A program made the position numbers and the translations under genes. 64,000 nucleotides of DNA from positions 62,001-126,000 of the forward strand of contig BGKB01000131.1 of NCBI GenBank assembly GCA_003116975.1, written 5' to 3'. Below the pieces are notes generated by a model. That model worked only from the letters and a program-made list of their open reading frames with translations, was not told the DNA's origin and did not search any database. The stretch is from Aurantiochytrium sp. KH105. Taxonomy: Eukaryota > Sar > Bigyra > Thraustochytrida > Thraustochytriidae. Each line of letters begins with the position of its first letter. Position 1 is the stretch's first letter. Of this stretch, positions 46,306-56,598 are shown piece by piece.

Positions 46306-48883
46306 TTAGAAGAAAAGCAAGGCGAAAGCCAGCGACAAGAATACTTGCGTCGTAGCCAGGGCGGCACGACTCGAGGCCCCAGAAGGCTCTGAGCCATTGC
46401 ACTCTTCGTACGGCAGAGGTTCACTGGTGGGCGCGGTACTGTATCGAGAAAATGCTACCAGTCAGGTCGTAAGCTCTTCATCTGTGGAAAATGGAGAGAC
46501 AACTTACATGTCTGTAAGAGCAGTGAGTTCGCTCATTGAGCAAGGGAGCGCAGAGATGGAGTTTCCCGAAATGTCGCTGGTAAAAAGTAAAATCGACGTC
46601 AATACACGAAGTTTTAGCGATTCTGTGACTCTATCGCGCCAACTTACAGGCTTGTGAGGCTCGTCAGGTTTCCAAAGCTCTTAGGGAGGCTGCTGAGCTG
46701 ATTGTTTCGTAGATTTCTAGTCCGAGGCAAATGAAAGAACTGTGAGTCACTCGCGTTTGCGGGCCTGTTAACGAAAACAAAAAAGAACTCACAGGTCGTA
46801 CAAGGTTGTCAGCTGGCCAAAAGCCTCCGGAATCGATGAAAGCTGATTTCCTCCGACATCACTGTATGAAGAAAGAGAGCAGACCTGTCAGTCACGAGGT
46901 TTTTTCGAATGGAGAAAATAACAGATTTGCAGCGAACCTACAAGTCGGACAGCCGCGGAAGATCGAAAATGGCATCAGGAAGCAAGGTGAACTCATTGGA
47001 AGCGAGATTCCTATTTTTGTCATGTTCCCAAAAGAGTACGTCATAATTCGGTGTCAGCAATCTTCCTTTTTCTCTGACGCTTCGAAGCGGAACAACAAGA
47101 TGGATGAAATGAGCAACGTACAGAGTTTTGAGCCACGTGAGACTGCTGATTTGGCTCGAGAAGGTGGACATCTGATTCGAAGCGAGGTCTCTGGATTGCA
47201 ACGAAGTCGAAGGAACTTAGGTTAGAGCGAGCTTCGCATGTGTCAGAAAAAAAGGAAGATATCACGTACAGCCACTCCATTCGCGTAAGATTGTAAATAC
47301 TTTCTGGAAGCGAGGAAAACTGGTTTGAGCGAAGCTCCCTTTGAATTCGACGCGTGTCAGCATCAATGTCGAGACATCGTACCCAGAGAGCAGACTTACA
47401 GTGCGTAGAGGCGCGGCAGGACGCCGATGCTTTCAGGAATGGATGGAATCTCATTCGATCCCAGGTAGCTGCAACGTCGGTTCATCTTTCGTTAGGCGAA
47501 GAGCTATTCTCGAACTGTGCTAGATAAGCTCAACGTACAGGACACCCAGCCTCTCGAGGCCACTGATACTCTCTGAAACGCCAGTGAGCTGGTTCGAGGC
47601 AAGATTGCTGTGTATTTAAAAATTGTTAGCACAATGAATCATGCGCAGGCAACTGGAGAAAGGACTTACAGATCAGTCAAATCCGTAAAGCTGAAAAGGC
47701 TTTCTGGAAGCAAGGACAGCTCGTTCGAAGCGAAATCTCTGCAATTATTTCGAGCGCAACCTCGAGTTAGGTTTCCACAGGGTGACATTCAGCGAGTCGA
47801 GCGTTCTCACTTACAGACGATTCAATGCTGTACAGAGACTGAGGCTTTCAGAAACCGAAGACACAAGATTTGTCGCGAGGTAGCTAGCACAATAATCAAG
47901 TTGTCGTTAGTACACGACGTAAATGGTTCGATCGACCGATGGACCGATATCAACAGCTTGGATGAGCGGACTTACAGCTGCTTGAGAAAACTGAGGTTGC
48001 TGATTTCGTCCGGAACGGAGGTTACTTGATTCGACGCAAGATTCCTGCTCGTCAAGGTTATTTTATGTTTCGTCAGCAAGAGCTTGCTCCTTATCTTATG
48101 CAGCAAAAACGTACAGGTATGTAAGAGCCGTGAGATCGAGAAGGTTATCGGGAATCGAAGTGAATTCGTTCGAGTCAAGCTCTCTTTGCGCAGAAAAAGT
48201 TAGATCAAGAGCGGAACACTTGCAGGGATGAGGATACGTACAGTTTTACGAGCTGATTGAGGCTCGAAAGACCACTTGGCATGGAACTCAGCTTATTATA
48301 CCGAAGATCTCTGGTGGCTCGATCGTTGTTAGTTGCTGACGCAAGAATGTGTCGAACGATGCAGAAAAAAGTAAAACTTACAGCCACCGAAGCGACGTAA
48401 GTCGGTTCATGCTGCCAGGAAGTGCCGTGAGCTCGTTGGATGAGAGCCTCCTGTGTTTCTTTTGTGTGAGCTCTCTCTTTCGCTCGCTCGCTCGCTCGCT
48501 CGCGCGCGCGCGCGCTCTCTCTCTCTCTTTTTATTCTGTCTCTTTTGGAGAAAATAACTTACAAGGTCGTGAGCTTGTTAAGGTTCCCAATAGCTTCGGG
48601 GAGCTTTGCAATGGTTCCAGCTTGGAAGGCCCTACGGTCGCACAAAACACATCATCAGCGAGGCAAATACGCGAGAAGCTAGGGCGCGTCCTGTGGAAAC
48701 TTACATGTTCTCGAGATTTACGAGTTCTCCGAGCGGGGGTGACAGTCCGTCAAAGCTGTCTTCATACACGCATTCGAGTCGCGTAGTCTCGCTCGCGGAG
48801 CACGGCGACGGAAAACAGGTGCAGTCGCCCGCCGCCAGCAACGGCGCGCTGACTAGCACGAATGCAATAGCAGCAAATCGCAT
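46306..48883 (-). CDS. Secreted GPI-anchored-like LRR protein; 17 exons, one repeat per exon
   Basis: Reconstructed by splicing. Exon 1 is 48705-48883: ATG at 48883, signal peptide MRFAAIAFVLVSAPLLAAG and a four-Cys N-cap. Exons 2-16 are each exactly 69 bases: 48563-48631, 48382-48450, 48242-48310, 48115-48183, 47976-48044, 47815-47883, 47670-47738, 47539-47607, 47400-47468, 47270-47338, 47122-47190, 46942-47010, 46793-46861, 46648-46716, 46508-46576. Exon 17 is 46306-46438 with TAA. All 16 introns (58-112 bases) are phase 2, with GTRNGT-type donors and AG acceptors. The product is 448 residues. Each 69-base exon gives one 23-residue repeat of the form LxLxxNxLxxLPxxIxxLxxLxx. The last exon ends with Ser/Gly/Ala, then a hydrophobic FLSLAFALLFF end, as in GPI signals. 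Expected at the cell surface; ligand unknown. Confidence 0.88.
48479..48530. repeat. CGCT / CG / CT simple repeats inside an intron
   Basis: A CGCT run, then CG, then CT dinucleotides within intron 2 of the LRR gene. They account for that intron being the longest (112 bases). Confidence 0.85.
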
Positions 48884-50020
48884 CCTTCAGATCAACTCCG
48901 ACTGGACGACTGTCTTGCTTGCTAACTTGGTTGCTCGCTCGCTTGCTTTCTCTCGATGCTTCTCTTTCCACGACGTGGAGATTACGGTCTGCAGTGCATC
49001 GCATGCCGCGATGGGGCGTGTACGCGTACGTTCTCCCCTCGGCCCGCGCGATTCCGTCCCGCGCCATCGCGCGTGCAACACGCGCGCGAAAGCCAGCTGC
49101 GAGACGGAAGTTTTACAAAATTTCATACATGCTCGAGATCGGTTTCTTCGTGGGACGCACGTACATTCATTCGTGAACTCGGTCGTGTGTTCCAAATCTT
49201 TCCTTCGTTGCTTCGTTTGTTCGTTCGTTCGTTCGTTCGTTCGTTCGTCCGTTGCCTCATCGAGTCTTGCGCACGCCTTCCGCGAAGTTCTTGCCCCAAC
49301 CGGGTTCCCTCGCAGACGTCTTCTGCAAAAGTCCCCGTCATCCAGCTCTGCTCCCCAGCTCGGCAGCGTGCATTGACTCTGCAAGCGTGCATGCTCGTAC
49401 CACCTCTACAACCACCCGCTGGAACGTGCAATTCTTCTCGTCACTTCGCTGCACGACGCGGCACGTCCTTGAAGTACTCGAAGGCCCCGCGAGCCGAGCG
49501 CGACGAGCACGCGAGCAAGGCACAATTCTCGCAGTTGTTGGCTGTTGTTGTTGCTGGTGCGCAAGCGTGCACGTTGTCACAGAGTACCGCCCCCTTTCCG
49601 CGCAGACGCGCGCACGCAAGGGCAGGCAGGGCGCGCACGCTTTGCGTGGATGGACGGGACCGCCCTGGAGACGCTGCTCGAGCAGAGGCCGCGCGAGAGC
49701 GGGAGGTCCCCGGCCGAGGCTAGCCTGGGTGCGGACGTGGATGAGGGCCAAGGGGAAGTCGAGATCGATGCCGCACCCTGGGAAGGGAGCGATGCGATGA
49801 GATATTGCGCAATGCGAGGCGCTGTTCTGGCGCCGCGCGGCGGCGGCGAGATTCGATCTTGGACCCAGCGGGGCAAGGGTGGACGGAGCTGGTGCGATAG
49901 TCGATCGGTCGGCTTGGATCGTGAGATGATGATTGATCGACACATGTAGTATACCTTGGGCCAAGATTATTGCGCAAACCCTGAACCCAAGAAGGGCGAT
50001 CTGCAGAGAGACTTGCCAAG
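48884..50020. other. Divergent region between LRR and acetyltransferase genes
   Basis: About 1.1 kb containing both promoters. It has a GTTC microsatellite (49219-49248). Open frames here have no domains. No RNA gene seen. Confidence 0.4.
49219..49248. repeat. GTTC microsatellite
   Basis: About seven GTTC units, about 340 bases upstream of the LRR-gene ATG. Confidence 0.9.
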
Positions 50021-50797
50021 ATGAAGAACTTCGCCTCGTCGTCGTCGTCGTCCCCGTCGTCGTCGTCGTCACCGTCGTCGGCGTCGAACGATACGCTGGC
50101 GCTGGCGCTGGCGGCCGGCGCGCTCGTCGTGGCGGGCGCCGCGACCGCGTACCTCGCAACGGGCCGGCGCGAGGACTCGAGAGAAGGGCGCGTGGCGCGC
50201 TGGATAAAGGAAACAAGAGCAGCCCGCGCCAAGCCGCACTCCGAGGAAAAGACCAAGATGATCGCAGGGGAAACCTACAAGTGCTCGGACGAGCAACTGA
50301 GTGCAGATCGCGACCTGTCGCATGATGGCTGCGCCCTCTTCAACAGCCTAGCGCTGAGCGAACACGCATCGCTGCGGAAGCGCGTGCTCGCGGAGCTCCT
50401 CGAAAACGATCTGGTTCACGTGGAGGCGCCCTTTCACGTTGACTATGGGTACAACCTGCGATGTGCAAATGGCGTCTACTTTAACTTCAACTGCATCGTT
50501 CTCGACAGCGCGCCAATTACCATTGGCGAAAGCACCATGTTTGGCCCTGGGTGCCAGCTGGCAACGCCGAATCATCCCTTGTCTGCACGAGAGCGTCACT
50601 CGGAGCCTTTTCCGGAGATCGGCAAACGAATCTCCATCGGCAAGCATTGCTGGTTTGGTGCTGGCGTCATCGTCTGCCCCGGGGTCACCATTGGCGACGA
50701 ATGTGTTCTCGCTGCCGGCAGCGTAGTCGTCAAAGATATTCCTTCGCGAAGCCTCGCGGCTGGTTGCCCAGCCAAGGTCATTCGTAGCGATCTCTGA
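50021..50797 (+). CDS. Membrane-anchored maltose/galactoside O-acetyltransferase-like enzyme
   Basis: 258 residues from the ATG at 50021. A Ser-rich N-terminus is followed by a hydrophobic helix (LALALAAGALVVAGAATAYLA, about 26-46), a likely signal anchor. Then come the Mac domain start (KMIAGETYKCSDEQLSADR, about 84-102) and a left-handed parallel beta-helix of hexapeptide repeats (about 150-256), with the catalytic His region ATPNHPL and the C-terminal WFGAGVIVCPGVTIGDECVLAAGSVVVKDIP. These are acetyl-CoA-dependent sugar acetyltransferases of the LacA/Maa/NodL group. They are mostly bacterial and soluble; the membrane anchor is an added feature. The acceptor sugar is unknown. Confidence 0.88.
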   Translation: MKNFASSSSSSPSSSSSPSSASNDTLALALAAGALVVAGAATAYLATGRREDSREGRVARWIKETRAARAKPHSEEKTKMIAGETYKCSDEQLSADRDLSHDGCALFNSLALSEHASLRKRVLAELLENDLVHVEAPFHVDYGYNLRCANGVYFNFNCIVLDSAPITIGESTMFGPGCQLATPNHPLSARERHSEPFPEIGKRISIGKHCWFGAGVIVCPGVTIGDECVLAAGSVVVKDIPSRSLAAGCPAKVIRSDL

Positions 50798-51021
50798 GTG
50801 AGTCGTGCTCCAAAAGAGTTTTTGCGCAGATCGTCGCTGCACGGACGTGTTCGCAGGGCATGGGGTGGCCTCGGTCTGTTTTCTCCGTTTGCTTTTCGAA
50901 ATTTTTAAATAGGAGGACGAAGCAGCCTGCCTGAAGACAAAACCTACAAAAATAATAATATGAATATCATCCAGGAAGGTATACAGAATCTAAAGCGCCG
51001 GCTTGACCCCACAAGGCATGA

Positions 51022-52407
51022 TCAAAAGTCGGGCGTGTCCGTGCGCTTGACCTTGCGGTCACCGTCCCGCTCAATATCAAATCGAGAAACATTAGGAAGG
51101 CCACGCGGAGAGGGCCTCGAGGCAAACGGCGTGATTCTACCCTTGAGATTGGCGTCCTTGGCAGGACGAAAGGAGCCATGAAGATTGTCGTTGTCCATGT
51201 CAAGGAGGACCTTGTCAAAGAAGCGATCGTCATCTGCCGAGAGCTGCTGACAAAGCATGCCAATGACGAGAATAAGCTCGACCACAGAAATAGCAATCAC
51301 TGCAACAGCAACATGCTGTGACTGCTGATTGATGTACATGAATTGTTGAAACTGAAAGGCACGCGCAAAGCCGCCAAAGCCGCAACCATAGCCCTTGGGT
51401 TCCGACGCTGTCACGTTGTCATCTTCGGGTTCGCCGTTGAAACCCACAATGCGCGCGCGAGATGCTTTGACAAAAGCGTTAAGTGGCGTGTTGGTCTGTG
51501 GAATCTTTTGCGTTGGACTAATGCTCACAATCGCGTCCGACAAAATGGAACAGATTCTTGTCGAGCCCTCGAGATGAGCGTAAAACTCTGCGTAAAGGTC
51601 TGCCTGAGGATAGCATGTGCACAGTACGTCGGAAGCAGAAGCGGCGTCCCCAGTGAGCCCGCAGGACTCTGGCGGCTGACCATTCTCGTCGCATACAGGA
51701 ACAGTATCGTGCGCGCTCCATCCCGGTTCATCGCAGCACAAATTGTACATGGCAAGCTGCAAGGTTGTAACTTCCGCCTCGACGGGCCCAAGCGTCGTTC
51801 CGTCGTTTCCTTCGGCGCTACCCAGCACCGTGTTGAGCAGCATCACGTACATGGAGGCAAAGGCGATTTGTACGAGGAACAAGGCCGCCAGGAGGCCCAT
51901 GATCACGCGAAAGGTGCCGCGCGAGGTCGAGCCACAGTACTCGTGACATAAGCGATGCGACATTTTGCAGCTGACTCTGTCGAGCATATCGCCGAGCGTC
52001 TCATCGTGATGCGTATTTTGGGACGTTGCGTAGACAGCAACAAACGTGAGCACGATGCAGGCAATACCAGCGACGAGCGGACCCCAGGCAAAGAATTGAA
52101 ACATGGCCTCGTACGACATGTCTATCGTCCCTAGGAAAGTCACAGTGAATTCAACAAAGTTCTTCTCCACCACGTTGAGGTACACGCTCAACGTGATGAG
52201 CCCAATGCCGCAAAGCACGTGGCCCACGAGGAAAGCGCGCATGACGGGACCATCGCGCACGAGGTCCTCCTTTACCTTTTCACGTAAACGCCCCATCCTC
52301 GGCGTGTCGAGCTTGCCCAGGCGCAACGAGTTCATGCGCGAATTTCGGGCGTCCACCACGCCTCCAGGTACATTTAGGGCCGTCGTTCGCCGGCCGTGTT
52401 CTGTCAT
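51022..52407 (-). CDS. Tetraspanin-like four-helix membrane protein
   Basis: 461 residues from the ATG at 52407. Four hydrophobic helices lie at about 56-77, 105-127, 165-190 and 388-412. Between helices 3 and 4 is a large (about 195-residue) Cys-rich loop containing LCCDEPGW and several more cysteines, plus an N-glycosylation site. Topology and a Cys pair early in the loop resemble tetraspanins, where CCG is the hallmark; here it is CCD, and the loop is longer than usual. The N-terminal 50 and C-terminal 45 residues are polar and cytoplasmic. A divergent tetraspanin is the best guess; lineage-specific tetraspan family is the alternative. Confidence 0.65.
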   Translation of the reverse strand: MTEHGRRTTALNVPGGVVDARNSRMNSLRLGKLDTPRMGRLREKVKEDLVRDGPVMRAFLVGHVLCGIGLITLSVYLNVVEKNFVEFTVTFLGTIDMSYEAMFQFFAWGPLVAGIACIVLTFVAVYATSQNTHHDETLGDMLDRVSCKMSHRLCHEYCGSTSRGTFRVIMGLLAALFLVQIAFASMYVMLLNTVLGSAEGNDGTTLGPVEAEVTTLQLAMYNLCCDEPGWSAHDTVPVCDENGQPPESCGLTGDAASASDVLCTCYPQADLYAEFYAHLEGSTRICSILSDAIVSISPTQKIPQTNTPLNAFVKASRARIVGFNGEPEDDNVTASEPKGYGCGFGGFARAFQFQQFMYINQQSQHVAVAVIAISVVELILVIGMLCQQLSADDDRFFDKVLLDMDNDNLHGSFRPAKDANLKGRITPFASRPSPRGLPNVSRFDIERDGDRKVKRTDTPDF

Positions 52408-53714
52408 CCTCCCTCCCCTCCCCTTTCGGGTCGTCGTCGCGCTGCGATGCCCCGATCAGCTGCGAGGTCTCTCGTCGCCCCGCGACCTCTCCGCGCTCCG
52501 CCCTCCGCGCCCAGTTGCAGGTCCTCGCGCTTGCGCCAGGGCTGCTCGCCAAGGTCCCGCCGCAGAGGTTGCAGTTCTGCCGCGCCCTTGCTTGCGCCAA
52601 CCCTGCTCGTATACCCTCTCTCTCTCTCTCTCTCTCTCTGTTAGGCTCCTTACGCGCCCTGTCCCTCCAAGTTGTTCTGCATTGCCCTGTGCCCTGCTCT
52701 GCCCTGCTCTGGCGCGGCCAGCTGCAGATTGCGCGCGGGCACGTCATCTGTACTGCAATCGTCCCATGGCTCCTCTGCGCATGGACAGCGCCACAGATCC
52801 CCGCGCGCGACCGCGCGTCGCGCTGCGCCGCCGCTGCCTGCGGCTTTCGAGCGAGCTTTCGAGCGGGCGAGGAGCGCACGCGCGCGAGGAGGGAGGGAGG
52901 CCGACGCGGCTGGGTGCGGCTTGCGATCTCCACGCACCTTTAGGGTCTCGCGCGGTAGGTACCGTACCTTGCCGGCCGTGCAGGCATGCAAGCGGCGACT
53001 GCGGGAGTCCACTCCGCGGCTGTGGGTAGAGGGAAGGAGGGCAAAGTGAAGAGTCCAGGAAGGGGAAGTGACCCAGCTCGCGCTGCGATCTGCGATCTGG
53101 CTGTTGCTGGCAATCGCTGCATGTAGCCTAGCTCCCGTTGCTGCTGCTGCGGCGGACGTGGCTGATGAGGATCGAAACGCGCGAGGTCCAGGGTCAGCGA
53201 CACCTAAGCGAGCGGGCAAGCTCGTGGCGAGAGCAAGCGGCCCGGGGTAAGCGTAAGGACCGAGGGGAAGCTCCGGAGGGACACTTCCAGGGCTCGCGGC
53301 AACTCACTGTCAAGCGCCAACGCGCGCGCGAGGCGGCCATTGGCCGGCACTATGGAAAGCAGTGGAAGACACGGATCCAGAATGCGGCGGGGGTTTGAAT
53401 CGTCCCACAGGATTGGGCGGTCATCGAGTAGTCTGATCTTGCTGTAGATGAGTTAAACTCGTTGCGGATTGCATTTTTGCATTGTGGCTCGCTGTCGCTG
53501 GTAGAGCATTTCGTGAATCCGGACATGTTATAGTCTGGAGTTTGAGAGACTAGTGGGATGCTTGCTGGCTGCAGCTGAAGCAAAATGGAGAGACACAGCA
53601 GAAGTGCTGCGAGAGGTGGGTGAAAAGCACGAAGACCCGACCTAGATGAAGCAAGCGCTTTCGCACTTTCATCTGGCTGGCTGTTAGCGAGACACTCAGC
53701 CCTCTTTTGCCCGA
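52408..53714. other. 1.3-kb intergenic region, no recognised gene
   Basis: Lies upstream of the tetraspan gene and downstream of the RCC1-like gene, both minus strand. It contains a TC dinucleotide run at about 52616-52639. A T-arm-like word near 53392 was checked for a tRNA and rejected. Open frames look compositional. Confidence 0.4.
52616..52639. repeat. TC dinucleotide microsatellite
   Basis: About twelve CT units, about 210 bases upstream of the tetraspan ATG. Confidence 0.9.
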
Positions 53715-55943
53715 CTAGTCGCTGCCAAAAGCAAACTTGCGGGAGGGAAGTCGCTCTTCGGGGACTACCATATTACGACGGCTACGTTTGCGCCGCAGAC
53801 TTATGAAACCAGCAATAGCGGCAGCGAGCGTAACGAGTGCGCCCAGAATCACAGTCACGCCGATTACTGCGCCTTTGGGTGCGCCCGAGAACGTCTCACC
53901 TGCGGGTGTACGAGTTGAAAAGGGAGACCTTGTGGGAGATCCCTGCACCAATTCAGATGGTGGCTGTGTGCTTGTAGTGACCACAGACGGAGCTGAGGTC
54001 GGCATCGCGCTCGTCAAATGTAGGGAAGGTGAGCTCGTCGGTACGCTGGGACTTGCACTTCCTGACCCAAGGTTGTGAGTTGCAGGACTCATCGTTGCTT
54101 CATGCTCGGGACTTGTCGTAGGAGCAGAGGAAGTTATGTTCGAGATTGGCATTGATAGCGTTGGGTCTCGCGTCGGTAGTAAAGTTGGTGTCTGCGTCAA
54201 AAGCCCGGCTGAGGAATGCTGAGAGGGAGATTGCGTCGCAACAAATGTAAACGCTGCGCTTGGCGCGGGCGAGGATGAAGGTATAATCATTGTTGGCATT
54301 GCAGTCGCAATTGACGTTGAAGGCGAGTCTGTGAGCAAATTTGACGTGGTCGGTACCGAGGATGAATCGTCAATTGTCGCATCGACCGGCACGTCTTCTC
54401 CATGCTCCGTTATGGATTCTGGTCCACGCGTTGGACTCTGTGTGGTTGGCGCTAAAGAACTTATCGCTTCAGACGATGCGTCACTGGGTATGTCGCTAGC
54501 ATCTGAGGGAGCTGCGGAAGGTGCGCAAGCTTTAGCGACAATCCAAAAATCCACGCCACCAACAACGTCTATGATGTGTCCCTCCGCAAGATGCGAAGCC
54601 ACTGCGCTTGCGTCACCGCCAAAATTCCCGTCGCCCCAAGCAACGAGCGTACCTTTTTCGTCAGCGAGTTTTGCCACAAAAGAATAATCATTGGCCCAGA
54701 CAGCAGCAACCCCTCCGGCGGACGCGACCTGTTCAGCCACGGCGCTGTGATCGCCGCCTCTTGCGGCGTTACCCCAGGTAACAAGAGTCCGGTCAGCTTT
54801 GATGGCCGCAAACGCATCACCGCCACTAACGATAATCTCGATGACATCAGAACTTAGCTGAGACGTGAGCGTCGAACTTTCTGGAGAGGCAATACCATAC
54901 GACGAGACCGAGCCATTCACATGCAGCACGGTAAAAGCAGTGCGTCCGGCGGCAACGTGCTCGACGTCGGACACCAGCAATGAATCGATCGCGCCTATGG
55001 TGATTAGCTCATTCTCCGTCGTCACGAAAATAAAGGTGTTCCTTGTGGCGTAAACGGCCTTAAAGGATGAGCCTAGGTTTAGCTTTGTGGGGCCCGAAAG
55101 GGACTCTAAACCACCCCATATGACTACAGTTCCATTTGCTTTGATAGCTGCAAAGGCTGTCTCAGTATGAGCCACATCAATCACATTGCTTTCGAGCTGG
55201 CGCCCAAGGTCTTCGCTCGGAAGAATTCCCCCAAAGTACGGGTTACCCCAGACAAAGACTTGACCCGTCTCTGAAAGCGCTGCAAACGCATTGGCATGCG
55301 CCACGAGTTTGCGCAGACCCATGTCTTTACGTGCAAAGGTCTCCTTCATTGCCGCGCAGTCACCTCCGGCGAATCGATTTCCCCAGCAGACCAGCGTCCC
55401 ATTTGCAAAGAGGGCTGCGCGGGCCTGGCGCCCGCCAAAGATTTTACTCACGTTTTGCAAATTCTGTAAGCCACCCACATCGCCCCCATATGGACCGTAA
55501 CCCCAGTGTAGTGCGCTACCGTCGGTTCGTAAAGCACCAAAGGTAAAGTCTCCGGCAACAAGTTCCTTCACGTCGAAAAGGTCATCGGCAAGAACGCCTA
55601 CATCTCCGCCTAGTAACGTCGCGCCGCTCGTCTTGACAACCCCATCTTGTCTCAAAAAGGCGCACGCCGTGCTTGCGCAGCTTATCTGCGCTAACGAGCC
55701 ACATGGGAACTCACCAGCGATGGCAGAAATATTGGCCCCCATAAGAGGGTTTCTACATATTTTACGCCACAACCTCGACAAATCAGTAAACTAGAGTTTT
55801 CTTCTGGTCATCAAAGGTGACCTGAACCCCCATTCCCAGACTTACCCCCATGCGACAAGTCCTTGCTTGCGCGTCGTTGCGCCACACGCTGCGGTCGCCG
55901 CCGCGCAGAGGACCACAAATATGGACGTTCTCCTCCTCATCAT
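53715..55943 (-). CDS. Type I membrane protein with RCC1/BLIP-II-like propeller ectodomain, two exons
   Basis: Exon 1 is 55846-55943 (ATG at 55943, signal peptide MMRRRTSIFVVLCAAATAACG) and exon 2 is 53715-55752. The 93-base intron is phase 2, with GTAAGT donor and TATGTAG acceptor. Joining restores a repeat (LVAWG joined to NPLMGANIS) that matches later ones, which supports the splice. The product is 711 residues. Residues about 30-400 hold roughly eight repeats ending in motifs such as LVAWGDGNFGGD, LVTWGNAARGGD and LVCWGNRFAGGD, an RCC1/BLIP-II-like beta-propeller pattern. A long Ser/Thr/Pro stalk (about 410-640), one membrane helix (about 655-680) and a basic cytoplasmic tail follow. Surface adhesion or recognition is an inference. 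Confidence 0.78.
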
Positions 55944-56598
55944 CGCAGCTGCAAGCAACTTTTTGCTTTCCGAAGTCTGTCTTCCTTGTTGCCTTCTTTC
56001 CTTTCTTGACGAGTTTAGACGTGGCAACCTACGCGCGCAGGCGTGCCCCTTCACTCGCTCCCGAGCTTCTGGCAGCTCGTTCTCCAAGACCTTGGCAGTT
56101 CTGGGCTCTGGTTCTGCATTTCGTCGCATTGGTATGATATAGATAGGCCAAAAGCTGAGTCTTTCGTTTTGTGTTTTCGGGGTGCCGCGGCGGGTCTGAA
56201 ACCGTCAAATGTACGTATACACATTGCACGAGAGCAGCGAGGCAAGTGTCGATCCAAGCTGAGAGCGAGAGCTAGACAAAGTCGAGGCGAGGTGAGGCGA
56301 GGCGAGGCGAGTCGAAGTTGGGCGACTTGACTTGACGTGACGCGTCCGAGTACGGCTCGAAAAAGGAATCAAATCAAGTGTGATGGAGACTTGCGAGGAC
56401 AAAAGAAGCGGGCAACTCTGATCGGCGTTGGAAAGATTGTAGTTGGGAATTCGTTCTTATTTTATTTTCGAGAAAAAGAAAGAAATGTGGATAGGCATAC
56501 AGTCAGGAGCGGTTAGGAGGGGTTGATCAAGGTAAGAATGCAAGTCGGCTGGCGATGCGCGAGCAAAGCCAACCACGCTAGACATTCGATTGCAAAAA
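55944..56598. other. Intergenic region between RCC1-like and cystine-knot-like genes
   Basis: About 650 bases, upstream of the RCC1-like gene and downstream of the knot-like gene. It has a short GAGGC repeat at about 56283-56312. No gene recognised. Confidence 0.4.

Noticed and set aside
46439-46507. A 26-base intron ending at CCACAG before the last LRR exon
   Set aside because: It would put a stop codon immediately in frame; the 69-base intron with acceptor at 46439-46440 keeps frame and yields a hydrophobic C-terminal tail.
53320-53420. tRNA candidate because of a GGGTTTGAATCGTCCC-like T-arm word
   Set aside because: The T-stem is imperfect and no matching acceptor, D and anticodon stems can be formed from the preceding 60 bases.
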